In this document: in pieces, positions 1-10,617 of the stretch
Numbering within the stretch: position 1 is the first letter of the stretch
Layout: every line of letters begins with the position of its first letter
Origin: JAYODW01 sp038116745
GTDB taxonomy: Bacteria; Pseudomonadota; Gammaproteobacteria; Ga0077536
Direction: 5' to 3'
DNA length: 64,000 nt
Assembly: GCA_038116745.1 (NCBI GenBank)
Contig: JAYODW010000016.1
Location: 1-64,000, forward strand
Notes under the pieces: model-generated
What the model was told of the DNA's origin: nothing
Seen by the model: only the letters and a program-made list of their open reading frames with translations
The model's database searches: none
Program-made: the position numbers and the translations under genes

Positions 1-60
1 CGCGCCTGACGGGGCGGAAACGATGAACAGATGTCCGCCTGCGGTGGCGATGTCATTCAA
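1..60 (-). CDS. gmk: Guanylate kinase, N-terminal fragment (cut by window edge)
   Basis: Only the first 20 codons lie in the window. Read leftwards from a TTG at 60-58, the frame gives a short leader followed by HLFIVSAPSGA, which is the opening beta strand and start of the P-loop of guanylate kinase, the enzyme that converts GMP and ATP to GDP and ADP. The TTG overlaps the last codons of yicC, so the genes would be translationally coupled. The yicC-gmk order is common in proteobacteria. No other start in this frame lies closer to the conserved strand. The identity rests on a short motif and on synteny. Confidence 0.72.
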   Translation of the reverse strand, partial: MNDIATAGGHLFIVSAPSGA

Positions 61-919
61 TGTTCTGCACCTGTTCGCGGATCTGCTCGATCAGGACCTT
101 GAGCTCGATCGATGCTCCTGTGGTATCGACATGCGCCGATTTTGAGCCGAGCGTATTCGCTTCCCGGTTGAGCTCCTGCATGAGGAAGTCGAGGCGTCTC
201 CCGATGGGTTCTTCCTGCTCAAGCACGCGTGCGACTTCGTCCAGATGAGTGCGTAATCGTCCGAGCTCCTCGTCAACATCGAGGCGCTGCAGCAGCACGG
301 CACACTCCTGCTCAATGCGGTTCTCGTCGAATCCCGGTGCGAGGTCCCGGATGCGTTGTTCATGGCGTTCGCGGATGTTGCCGATGATCTCCGGGACACA
401 GTCTTCCAGGGTGTCTACATGCAGCTGCATTGCGGCGACTCGTTCGCGGATCAGCGCAGCCAGTTTGTCGCCCTCACGGCGGCGCCCGTCCAGCAGACTG
501 TCCAGCGCATCGTCCAGATAAGACAGGACTTCACCACGCAGGTCGTCGAGGTCGACAGCCTCAGCTTCGATTACCCCGGGCCAGCGCAGTATTTCCATTG
601 GCGCAGGGGGCGCCGCGGCGCCGGTAAGTGCATTGACCTGCCTGATCGCAGCGATTACTTCCCGTGCCGCGGCCTCGTTTATTTTGAGGCGGCCGCCATC
701 ACGGCTACGGGATTCCACCCGCAGCGTGCAGTCGACCTTGCCCCGCCGGACGGCACGCTGCAGCTTTTCACGGACGCTGCCCTCCAGAACGCGGAAGTCG
801 TCCGGCAGGCGCAGCGCGACCTCGCTGTACCGATGATTAACCGACCGGATCTCCCAGGCGCCGCGCGCGAGATCGCTTTCAAATTCAAAACGCCCGAAGG
901 CGGTCATGCTGTACGGCAT
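53..919 (-). CDS. yicC: YicC family endoribonuclease
   Basis: This 288-residue protein has the family's usual length. It shows the conserved N-terminal start MPYSMTAFGR, the segment EIRSVNHRYSEVALRLP, and a C-terminal DUF1732-type region containing DFLMQELNREANTLGSKS, with an acidic helix expected to bind metal. YicC proteins are cytoplasmic metal-dependent RNases linked to RNA decay and to stationary-phase or high-temperature fitness. The gene is divergent from rph across about 150 bases and runs into gmk. Nothing is missing from the conserved C-terminal block. Confidence 0.95.
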   Translation of the reverse strand: MPYSMTAFGRFEFESDLARGAWEIRSVNHRYSEVALRLPDDFRVLEGSVREKLQRAVRRGKVDCTLRVESRSRDGGRLKINEAAAREVIAAIRQVNALTGAAAPPAPMEILRWPGVIEAEAVDLDDLRGEVLSYLDDALDSLLDGRRREGDKLAALIRERVAAMQLHVDTLEDCVPEIIGNIRERHEQRIRDLAPGFDENRIEQECAVLLQRLDVDEELGRLRTHLDEVARVLEQEEPIGRRLDFLMQELNREANTLGSKSAHVDTTGASIELKVLIEQIREQVQNIE

Positions 920-1032
920 CGAGGAGAATCCATGGGCTCTGAGGCGACAGGCGGCGTCATGTTAACGGCAACCCCCTACAGCGCCTAGACAGCACCCTGG
1001 CTGCGGAGCCGGGGGGGCGTGGATCGGCTGGT

Positions 1033-1038
1033 TATAAT
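1033..1038 (+). promoter_or_regulatory. Candidate -10 element upstream of rph
   Basis: A perfect TATAAT lies 31 bases before the rph start codon, in the divergent yicC/rph gap. A TG dinucleotide lies just upstream at 1029-1030. I see no good -35 hexamer at the usual distance because that region is a G run, so this is a partial match only. The gap also carries the ribosome site GAGGA just before ATG 1069. Confidence 0.45.
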
Positions 1039-1068
1039 CGTAAGCCTGCCGGTTTAACGAGGAAATCC

Positions 1069-1794
1069 ATGACTAAGCGCCCCAGTGGACGCGCGCCTGA
1101 TGAGCTCAGGGCGGTCCGTTTTACGCGGAATTTCACACGCCACGCTGAAGGCTCCGTGCTGGTCGAGTTCGGCCATACGCGTGTTCTGTGTACAGCCTCA
1201 GCGGAGTTCCGTGTGCCGCCCTGGTTGAAAGGATCAGGCTCAGGATGGGTGACCGCTGAGTACGGCATGCTTCCGCGATCAACACATACGCGTTCGCGCC
1301 GCGAGGCAAGTCAGGGAAAGCAGGGTGGACGGACGCTCGAAATCCAGCGGCTCATCGGACGTTCGCTGCGCGCAGTGGTTGATCTGGAGGCGCTCGGTGA
1401 AATGACCATCACCCTCGATTGCGATGTGCTGCAGGCTGACGGTGGAACGCGCACAGCCTCCATTACCGGGAGCTATGTCGCACTGGCTGACGCGGTCACA
1501 AAACTGACCAGGTCGCGCAGACTAACCAAGAATCCTCTGCACGGCGCGGTTGCGTCCGTGTCGGTCGGGATCTTCGAGGGCGTGCCCGTGCTCGATCTCG
1601 ATTATGCAGAGGACTCCAATGCTGAAACGGATATGAACGTTGTGATGAACAGCGGTGGTCAGTTCATCGAGATCCAGGGAACAGCTGAAGGGCATGCGTT
1701 CCGACGGGATGAGATGGACGCTATGCTCGATCTGGCTGGCGCCGGGATTGAGCGTCTGCTGGCGCTGCAGGAAGAAGCTCTGGCGAGCGCCTGA
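1069..1794 (+). CDS. rph: Ribonuclease PH
   Basis: RNase PH is a phosphate-dependent 3' exoribonuclease that trims tRNA precursors as a hexameric ring in the cytoplasm. The 241-residue product matches the family length. It carries the N-terminal R-GRAPDELR block, the Arg/Ser-rich segment RSRREASQGKQGGRTLEIQR at about 75-94, and the phosphate-site signature LQADGGTRTAS at 121-131. The start ATG follows a GAGGA ribosome site. The gene begins a rightward rph-rdgB-hemW set, a common gammaproteobacterial arrangement. Full length, with no disruption. Confidence 0.97.
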   Translation: MTKRPSGRAPDELRAVRFTRNFTRHAEGSVLVEFGHTRVLCTASAEFRVPPWLKGSGSGWVTAEYGMLPRSTHTRSRREASQGKQGGRTLEIQRLIGRSLRAVVDLEALGEMTITLDCDVLQADGGTRTASITGSYVALADAVTKLTRSRRLTKNPLHGAVASVSVGIFEGVPVLDLDYAEDSNAETDMNVVMNSGGQFIEIQGTAEGHAFRRDEMDAMLDLAGAGIERLLALQEEALASA

Positions 1795-1813
1795 GGCGCT
1801 GCCCCCGCTCCTC

Positions 1814-2410
1814 ATGGAGGTTGTGCTCGCCAGTGCCAACCGGGGCAAGCTCCAGGAGCTGTCTGCCCTGCTCGCTGGATTGCCGCTGACCCTGGCACCT
1901 ATGTCGCAGTACGGGATCACGGCTCCCGAGGAAACGGGTCAGACGTTTCTTGAAAACGCTCTGCTCAAAGCGCGCCATGCGGCCGTTCTCAGCGACCGAC
2001 CTGCGATTGCTGATGATTCTGGTCTGGTCGTACCTGCCCTTGGCGGTGCACCTGGGGTGCGCTCCGCGCGCTATGCCGGAGATGCAGCTGATGACGAGGC
2101 GAATGTTCTTCATCTGCTACAGTCTTTGCGCAGCGCGGGGCAGGTTTCACGCGACTGCTTTTTTGTCTGTGTGATGGTTTATCTGCGGGCGCCGGACGAT
2201 CCGCTTCCCTGCATCAGCCAGGGGCTCTGGCGAGGAAGCGTGCTCGAAGCAGCGCGCGGGGATGGCGGGTTCGGCTACGACCCCGTGTTCTGGTGCGCGG
2301 ATCAGGCCTGCTCTGCGGCGGAACTCCCGGCCGACGTTAAAAACAGGATCAGCCATCGCGGCATCGCTGCCGCAGATCTGCTGGCTCAGCTGAGGACGGA
2401 ATTCAGCTGA
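1814..2410 (+). CDS. rdgB: dITP/XTP pyrophosphatase (Ham1/RdgB family)
   Basis: The enzyme hydrolyses ITP, dITP and XTP to monophosphates and so keeps deaminated purines out of nucleic acids. I chose ATG 1814, although the frame is open further upstream inside rph, because the family begins with the strand VVLASANRGKLQEL, here at residues 3-16. Other landmarks are the metal-site ADDSGL at 66-71, GGFGYDPVF near the C-terminus and the terminal SHRG. The protein is 198 residues, normal for the family. The start lies 20 bases after rph without a strong Shine-Dalgarno sequence, so coupling to rph is likely. Confidence 0.95.
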   Translation: MEVVLASANRGKLQELSALLAGLPLTLAPMSQYGITAPEETGQTFLENALLKARHAAVLSDRPAIADDSGLVVPALGGAPGVRSARYAGDAADDEANVLHLLQSLRSAGQVSRDCFFVCVMVYLRAPDDPLPCISQGLWRGSVLEAARGDGGFGYDPVFWCADQACSAAELPADVKNRISHRGIAAADLLAQLRTEFS

Positions 2411-2412
2411 GA

Positions 2413-3582
2413 ATGTGCACGGAGAAGGTCAGCCTCTACGTCCACATCCCCTGGTGCACGCGTAAGTGCCCATACTGCGACTTCAACTCCTACGTTAAGA
2501 CCGCGGAGGTCGACGAGTTCGTTTACGTCGATGCGCTGCTGGCCGACCTCGATGACGAGGTGGCGCTGGCGGTGCCGGAAACATTCGATAGTATTTTTAT
2601 CGGTGGCGGCACCCCAAGCCTGTTCAGCGGTAAGGCGCTGAACAGGCTGATGGTCGGGATCCGGGGTCGATGCACAGTGGCTCAGGACGCTGAGATAACC
2701 CTCGAGGCAAATCCCGGCAGCGCAGAAGCAGAGCGGTTTGCCGCTTACCGGGACGCCGGCATCAACCGGCTATCGCTGGGAGTTCAGTCGTTCGACGACG
2801 AATGCCTCAGCGCGCTTGGTCGGGTGCACAGCGCAGAGGAGGCGCATGTGGCGCTTCAGACGACCCGGGCGTTGTTCGAAAATTTCAACGTTGACCTCAT
2901 GTACGGGCTGCCCCGTCAGGCGCCAGGAGGCGCGCTGGCAGATCTCGAGACGGCGCTCGCCTACGCTCCCCCTCACCTCTCCTGGTACCAACTCACCCTG
3001 GAAGCGGGGACTGCCTTTGCGCGCAGCCCCCCGCGGCTGCCCTACGCTGAACAGATGGACGATGATTTTGAGCAGGGCCTTGCCCGCCTCCTGAACGCGG
3101 GCTATGGCCATTACGAGATTTCGGCGCACGCGCAGGCGGGGCGACGTTCACGCCATAATCTGAACTACTGGTGCTTTGGTGATTACATCGGGATCGGTGC
3201 GGGCGCCCATGGCAAGCGCCGACTCGAGGGCAAGGTCGTGCGGCGCGCAAAGATGAGGCAACCGGCGCGTTATCTGCGGGCAGCGCTGGACCGCAATGCG
3301 CTGGAAACTGCTCAGGTCGTGCCGGCGCGCGAGCTGGTCATTGAATACCTGCTCAATGTCCTGAGGCTGCGCGATGGTTTCGAGCTGGATGCCTTCGAGC
3401 GCGCAACCGGACTGTCGCGCGAAACGCCGTTATTTGCGGAGCCGCTCGCAGAGGCCCTGCTCCGCGGCTGGCTGGAGCAGGACGGCAGCCGCATCCGGCC
3501 AACGGAGACAGGATTCCGTTTCGTGAGCGATATTCAGATGCTGTTTTTTGACCACCGCGATCAGACCGCGCTTGGGCAGTGA
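2413..3582 (+). CDS. hemW: Heme chaperone HemW, radical SAM
   Basis: HemW binds heme and a 4Fe-4S cluster and delivers heme to membrane hemoproteins. It was long annotated as an oxygen-independent coproporphyrinogen oxidase. The 389 residues begin with SLYVHIPWCTRKCPYCDFNSY, with the radical-SAM cysteines at 15, 19 and 22 in CxxxCxxC spacing, followed by the SAM-binding GGGTPSLF at about 66. The extra Cys that follows this triplet in true HemN is absent (CDFN), which favours HemW. A HemN C-terminal domain ends the protein. The ATG lies two bases after the rdgB stop. Confidence 0.94.
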   Translation: MCTEKVSLYVHIPWCTRKCPYCDFNSYVKTAEVDEFVYVDALLADLDDEVALAVPETFDSIFIGGGTPSLFSGKALNRLMVGIRGRCTVAQDAEITLEANPGSAEAERFAAYRDAGINRLSLGVQSFDDECLSALGRVHSAEEAHVALQTTRALFENFNVDLMYGLPRQAPGGALADLETALAYAPPHLSWYQLTLEAGTAFARSPPRLPYAEQMDDDFEQGLARLLNAGYGHYEISAHAQAGRRSRHNLNYWCFGDYIGIGAGAHGKRRLEGKVVRRAKMRQPARYLRAALDRNALETAQVVPARELVIEYLLNVLRLRDGFELDAFERATGLSRETPLFAEPLAEALLRGWLEQDGSRIRPTETGFRFVSDIQMLFFDHRDQTALGQ

Positions 3583-3670
3583 CGTAAACCGGCTGGCGGC
3601 CAGTAGAGCAGGCTGTCTGCGACCGGGCGGCTGCGAATAAGGGTAGCGGTCAGGTCGGGCTTTAATGCGT

Positions 3671-4315
3671 TCAGTCAGCAACGAGCGGATTGCCGAATTT
3701 CTCCGACCACGCGATTTCTGACAGCGGGCGACGATGGAGTTTGCTCGGAAACGGTTTCGCCGGCCAGCCAAGGGTGACCATGGCGGCAGTTGAAACCTCG
3801 TCAGGTATATCCAGCAGGGCTTTCACCTGGGGTTCGACGCCGCACAGCAGCGTCGTCAAAGCAGTCCCCAGGCCAGCGGCGCGGGCCGCAAGCAGCATGT
3901 TCTGCACGGCCGGATAGACCGAAGCACCGCCAACAATGCTCAGGCGACCAAGCTCAGTGTCAGTCGGGTGAACATCCGCGAGCCGGGCGCAGACCACAAC
4001 CATGACCGGCATCTCGAAGAGGTGGTGCGCAAAGTGATCGGCTGCGTCGAGCATGCGCTGGTCGCGGATCCCGAGGCGCACCGTACCGTCCTTGACGCCG
4101 CTCAGATAGGCGTCCCAGAACGGCAGGTAGAGTTCCTGCAGTGCGCGTTTGGTGGCGCTCTCACGGACGACGACCAGACTCAGCGGCTGACGGTTGCCGC
4201 CGCTGGGCGCCCAGCGCACGGCATCCAGCACCTCTACCAGCACCGTGTCTGATACGGGCGCTGCCGTGTAATAACGACAGGTCCCGTTGGTCTGCATCAC
4301 CTGCGCCAGATCCAT
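3671..4315 (-). CDS. Nitroreductase family protein
   Basis: This 214-residue flavoprotein-fold protein has the family's early R-Y motif (CRYYTAAPVSD), the FMN-binding WAPSGGNRQPLSLVVVR segment at about 35-51, and a C-terminal LGWPAKPFPSKLHRRPLSEI block. Members are cytosolic FMN-dependent NAD(P)H oxidoreductases acting on nitroaromatics, quinones or enals. The substrate here cannot be read from the sequence. The gene converges on hemW, and it lies 48 bases downstream of a small lipoprotein gene on the same strand. No functional partner is evident nearby. Confidence 0.85.
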   Translation of the reverse strand: MDLAQVMQTNGTCRYYTAAPVSDTVLVEVLDAVRWAPSGGNRQPLSLVVVRESATKRALQELYLPFWDAYLSGVKDGTVRLGIRDQRMLDAADHFAHHLFEMPVMVVVCARLADVHPTDTELGRLSIVGGASVYPAVQNMLLAARAAGLGTALTTLLCGVEPQVKALLDIPDEVSTAAMVTLGWPAKPFPSKLHRRPLSEIAWSEKFGNPLVAD

Positions 4316-4363
4316 GGTTGAGCTCTCCCCGGCCTGCTATTCGGTTTACAGGACTTTGATGCC

Positions 4364-4603
4364 TCAGCTACCCGAGGAGTACTGCTGCCACCAGCTGCTT
4401 TCCAGCTTGCTGACGTCAATCGGATCGTAGGAAATCTCGTCCTCGTCCGCAGCCGCCGGCGCGGCGGGTGCAGCAGGCGCTGCTGGCGCGCTGACCGCGG
4501 GCGGAGGCGATGTCTGCGCGGCGCTCTTGGAACTGGCTGACTGGTCGTCGCTGCATGCGCCCAGAAAGGCAACAGCTATGGAAAGAAACAGGATTCTGAT
4601 CAC
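4364..4603 (-). CDS. Small Ala/Pro-rich lipoprotein, unknown function
   Basis: The 79-residue product begins MIRILFLSIAVAFLGAC, a clear type II signal peptide with the lipobox LGAC and the acylated Cys at 17. The mature part contains a run of PAA repeats (about residues 42-52), then an acidic tail EISYDPIDVSKLESSWWQQY. This looks like a flexible linker carrying a short C-terminal peptide at the membrane. Asp follows Cys closely in SDD, not directly at +2, so the final location is uncertain. I do not recognise the family. It lies between nhaB and the nitroreductase gene. Confidence 0.7.
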   Translation of the reverse strand: MIRILFLSIAVAFLGACSDDQSASSKSAAQTSPPPAVSAPAAPAAPAAPAAADEDEISYDPIDVSKLESSWWQQYSSGS

Positions 4604-4641
4604 GGTACACCCTCCGCCTTGAAAAGACGGAAGGCACTATA

Positions 4642-4684
4642 GCACCGGGGGTTATCGGGCCCATAGGCCCGAGCCCGCCGGTGC
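4642..4684. terminator. Two-tier inverted repeat after nhaB
   Basis: Two nested stems lie in the 111-base gap between nhaB and the downstream lipoprotein gene. The outer arms are GCACCGG (4642-4648) and CCGGTGC (4678-4684). The inner arms are CGGGCC (4656-4661) and GGCCCG (4666-4671) around a 4-base loop. No T tract follows on the minus strand, so it is not a textbook intrinsic terminator. It may be a Rho-assisted stop, a processing hairpin or an operator. Confidence 0.45.
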
Positions 4685-4714
4685 TGTGGGCAGACAGGCC
4701 CGGCTGCCCGACGC

Positions 4715-6223
4715 TTAGTGCAGCAGAACGTTGACCGCGATCAGGCCGGTAATAGACATGGTCAGGGTGTAAGGCAATGCCATCCACACCATGCGTCCGT
4801 ACGACAGCCTGATGAGTGGTGCGAGTGCTGAAGTGAGCAGGAACAGGAATGCTGCCTGGCCGTTCGGGGTCGCGACGCTCGGGATATTGGTGCCGGTGTT
4901 GATGGCTACAGCGAGCAGATTGAATTGCTCCAGCGTGATGCGGCCGGCGTCTAGCGCGTTCTTGACTTCGGTGATGTAGACCGTGGCGACGAAGACGTTG
5001 TCGCTGATCATCGAAAGCACACCGTTGGCGACGTAGAAAGCAGAGGTCTGCAGCGCGCCATCGAGCTCCAGTACCCACTCGATGACCGGCGTAAATAGAT
5101 GCTGGTCATGAATGACTGCGACGATGCCGAAGAACACCACCAGGAGCGAGGTGAAGGGCAGCGCCTCTTCGAAGGCGTGGCCAAGCCGGTGTTCTTCGGT
5201 GATGCCGTTGAATGCGGTGGCCAGAACGATCACCGTAAGGCCAATCACGCCTACCTCGGCCAGGTGAAAACCCAGCGCGAACACCAGAAAAACGGCGGCG
5301 AGTCCCTGGACCACAAGTTTGGCGATGTCCTGCTGGGTGCGCTGCTTGGTTTCGTGAGCGTCGTAGTCAGTCAGGATCTCGCGCACCACCTGGGGCAGGC
5401 GCGCGCCGAATCCAAACCAGCGAATGGTCTCCAGCAGCCAGCACGTGCCGAGTCCGACAAACAGCACCGGCATCGACACTGGCGCCACGCGGACAAAGAA
5501 CTCGACGAACTCCCAGCCCGCAACCTTCGCGATCAGCAGGTTCTGAGGCTCCCCGACAAGCGTGCACACGCCGCCGAGCGCCGTCCCTACTGCGGCGTGC
5601 ATCATGAGACTGCGCAGGAAGGCGCGGAACTGGTCAAGGTCTGAGCGGTGCAGCTCGTGGACCTCATCGTCTCCACTGGCGTCGTGCTCGTGGTGATAGT
5701 GCTTGCCCGAGGCAATCTTGTGGTACACGAGGTAAAAGCCGTGAGCGACTGTAATCACTACGGCGGTCACCGTCAGCGCGTCAAGAAACGCCGACAGGAA
5801 AGCCGCAACCGCGCAGAAAAGCATCGACAGCATTGCTTTCGATTTCACCTTGAGCAGAATCTTGGTGAAGGTGAACAGCAGCAGCTCTTTCAGGAAGTAA
5901 ATCCCGGCCACCATGAACATGAGCAGCATGATGACCGGGAAGTTGTGCAGGGTTTCCTCGTAGACCGTTTCTGCGGAGGTCATCCCGAGGATTACGGCTT
6001 CGATCGCCAGCAGTCCGCCGGGCTGCAGTGGATAGCATTTCAGCGCCATGGCCAGGCAGAAAATGAACTCAATGATTAAAAGCCATCCGGTGAGGAAGGG
6101 GCCAACAGTCACGACCAAGATGGGGTTTGCGATCAAAAATCCCAGGATCGTCAGCTTGAACCACGCCGGAGAGTGACCCAGGAAATTGCTGACGAAAGCT
6201 TGAGACAGAGTCCTTACTGCCAT
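4715..6223 (-). CDS. nhaB: Na+/H+ antiporter NhaB
   Basis: NhaB is an inner-membrane antiporter that expels Na+ in exchange for protons. The 502-residue product has the family length, with about 12 hydrophobic segments, the typical N-terminus FLGHSPAWFKLTILGFL, and the conserved ETVYEETLHNFPVIMLLMFMVAGI and FCAVAAFLSAFLDALTV segments. It also has GGVCTLVGEPQNLLIA and the C-terminal NTGTNIPSVATPNGQAAFLF blocks. It starts 49 bases after acnA on the same strand, so some read-through is plausible. Its presence fits a saline habitat but does not prove one. Confidence 0.96.
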   Translation of the reverse strand: MAVRTLSQAFVSNFLGHSPAWFKLTILGFLIANPILVVTVGPFLTGWLLIIEFIFCLAMALKCYPLQPGGLLAIEAVILGMTSAETVYEETLHNFPVIMLLMFMVAGIYFLKELLLFTFTKILLKVKSKAMLSMLFCAVAAFLSAFLDALTVTAVVITVAHGFYLVYHKIASGKHYHHEHDASGDDEVHELHRSDLDQFRAFLRSLMMHAAVGTALGGVCTLVGEPQNLLIAKVAGWEFVEFFVRVAPVSMPVLFVGLGTCWLLETIRWFGFGARLPQVVREILTDYDAHETKQRTQQDIAKLVVQGLAAVFLVFALGFHLAEVGVIGLTVIVLATAFNGITEEHRLGHAFEEALPFTSLLVVFFGIVAVIHDQHLFTPVIEWVLELDGALQTSAFYVANGVLSMISDNVFVATVYITEVKNALDAGRITLEQFNLLAVAINTGTNIPSVATPNGQAAFLFLLTSALAPLIRLSYGRMVWMALPYTLTMSITGLIAVNVLLH

Positions 6224-6272
6224 GGTCGTGCTCTCCTTGAGTTGGAGCTGTTGAGTGCTGACTGCTTGACCG

Positions 6273-8936
<2,664 letters not shown>

Positions 8937-9040
8937 CGTGTCTCCGTGGATCTGTCCGTGACGAGCGGCTGGCGCCTAGGGGCGCGCATTATCGGCAATT
9001 CAGCCGGACAATTGTAGGCGCCTGACAGCGTCGCCGGCTT

Positions 9041-10171
9041 TCAGTGCACCTCGTCGATGATGCCTCCGCCGAGGCAGCGATCGCCGGCGTAGAACACGAC
9101 CGACTGGCCGGGGGTCATGGCCCGCTGCGGGCGATCGAAGGTCGCGCAGATCCGGGTGTCGTCGGCGACGTTTACCTCGCAGGCCTGCTCCGCCTGACGG
9201 TAACGGGTGCGTCCGGTGCAGCGCAGGGGCAGAGTCGGTGGGGTGCCGCTGACCCAGGAGACGTCCGTTGCCAGCAGCGTGTGTTTCATCAGGCGGGGGT
9301 GGTCATGACCTTGCGCGACGACCAGCGCATTGCGTGCGAGGTCCTTGTCGACGACAAACCAGGGTGCGGCATCAGCGCCCTTTACGCCGCCGATACCGAG
9401 TCCTTCACGCTGCCCCAGAGTGTAGAAAACTGCGCCGGCGTGGGTGCCGATCCGCTCGCCGGCGTCTGACAGGATGGGGCCGGGGGTGGCGTTGACATAA
9501 CGCCCCAGAAACTCGCGGAAGCGCCGCTCACCGATAAAGCAGATGCCGGTGCTGTCTTTCTTCTTGTGGTTCTCGAGGCCGGCTTCACGTGCGAGCCGGC
9601 GCACTTCAGTTTTCTCGAGGTGTCCGACCGGGAACAGCGATGCTGCGATCTGAGCCTGGCCCAGGGTGTAAAGGAAATAGCTCTGGTCTTTGCCTGGATC
9701 GGCACCTTTGAGCAGGTACTGCTGCCCGACCGATTCGTGTCTGCGCACATAATGCCCGGTCGCGATCAGATCGCCGCCGAGCGTGCGGGCTGCATCAAGG
9801 AAGGCGCGGAACTTTATCTCGCGGTTGCACAGAACATCCGGGTTCGGCGTTCGCCCGCGGCCGTACTCAACCAGGAAGTCAGAAAATACACGGTCCCAGT
9901 AGTCAGCGGAGAGATCGATCGTGTTGAGTGGAATATCGAGCTTCTCGCACACCGCCAGAGCGTCGGCCACGTCATCTTCCCAATGGCAGCTGCCCTCATC
10001 GGCGGGCTCATTCCAGTTCTTCATGAACAGGGCAGAGCAGCGGTAACCCGCTTTTTTAACCAACATGGCCGCGACCGAGGAGTCCACCCCGCCGGACATG
10101 GCGATCACGATATGCGGGTCGCCGCAAGCTGCACCAGGCGGCAGCCAGGGGTCAGTGGCGCAACTCGGCAT
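9041..10171 (-). CDS. mnmA: tRNA-specific 2-thiouridylase MnmA
   Basis: MnmA adds the 2-thio group to wobble uridine 34 of tRNA-Lys, -Glu and -Gln, taking sulfur from a relay. The 376-residue product has the ATP-pyrophosphatase P-loop SGGVDSS at 26-32. The catalytic pair is Cys115 (NPDVLCNREIKF) and Cys211 (STGICFIGERRF). A C-terminal beta-barrel follows. The ATG at 10171 gives about 15 more N-terminal residues than usual and overlaps nudJ by 20 bases, and I see no later ATG before the P-loop. The nudJ-mnmA pairing is conserved in gammaproteobacteria. Confidence 0.96.
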   Translation of the reverse strand: MPSCATDPWLPPGAACGDPHIVIAMSGGVDSSVAAMLVKKAGYRCSALFMKNWNEPADEGSCHWEDDVADALAVCEKLDIPLNTIDLSADYWDRVFSDFLVEYGRGRTPNPDVLCNREIKFRAFLDAARTLGGDLIATGHYVRRHESVGQQYLLKGADPGKDQSYFLYTLGQAQIAASLFPVGHLEKTEVRRLAREAGLENHKKKDSTGICFIGERRFREFLGRYVNATPGPILSDAGERIGTHAGAVFYTLGQREGLGIGGVKGADAAPWFVVDKDLARNALVVAQGHDHPRLMKHTLLATDVSWVSGTPPTLPLRCTGRTRYRQAEQACEVNVADDTRICATFDRPQRAMTPGQSVVFYAGDRCLGGGIIDEVH

Positions 10172-10610
10172 GTAGCAGGTCCAGGGAGTAGCGGACGCCG
10201 CTTTCGAACGCGTCTACTGCCTGCATCACCAGCGGGCTGCGGTGCTGCAGCGAGCGTTGCGCGAATTCCGTACGCGTTAGCCAGTGCGTGCGAACGATCT
10301 CGGTATCCAGCTCCTGATCCGGGTCGAAATGCAGCGGACGTCCGACAAAGCAGAAACGCACAAAAGTTTTTCCGGGTGTTTCGGTCTCCATGAGATAGAC
10401 ACCCAGCAGGCTGTCAATCGCCACGGTCCAGGCGGTCTCTTCGCGGGTTTCGCGGACGGCCGCGGCGATCAGTGATTCGCCGGGGTCAAGGTGCCCGGCC
10501 GGCTGATTGAAAACCCGCGCGCCCTCGATGTCTTCTTCGACGAAGAGATACCTGCCATCGCGTTCGACGACAGTTGCCACGACCACGTGGGGTTTCCAGA
10601 TGCTTTCCAT
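10152..10610 (-). CDS. nudJ: Nudix phosphatase NudJ-like
   Basis: This 152-residue protein contains the Nudix box at 39-61 (GHLDPGESLIAAAVRE followed by TREETAW), with all metal-binding glutamates present. The N-terminus KPHVVVATVVERDGRYLFVEE is typical of NudJ, a cytosolic pyrophosphatase acting on HMP-PP, thiamine diphosphate and nucleoside di- and triphosphates. Position immediately before mnmA supports the NudJ assignment over a generic Nudix label. It starts 7 bases after yhdP on the same strand and is probably part of that transcript. Confidence 0.88.
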   Translation of the reverse strand: MESIWKPHVVVATVVERDGRYLFVEEDIEGARVFNQPAGHLDPGESLIAAAVRETREETAWTVAIDSLLGVYLMETETPGKTFVRFCFVGRPLHFDPDQELDTEIVRTHWLTRTEFAQRSLQHRSPLVMQAVDAFESGVRYSLDLLHAELRH

Positions 10611-10617
10611 GCGCGCT

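Noticed and set aside
4440..4500. GC-rich imperfect repeat in the Ala/Pro-rich lipoprotein gene
   Set aside because: It is simply the codon run for PAA repeats and shows no direct repeat of CRISPR or mobile-element type.
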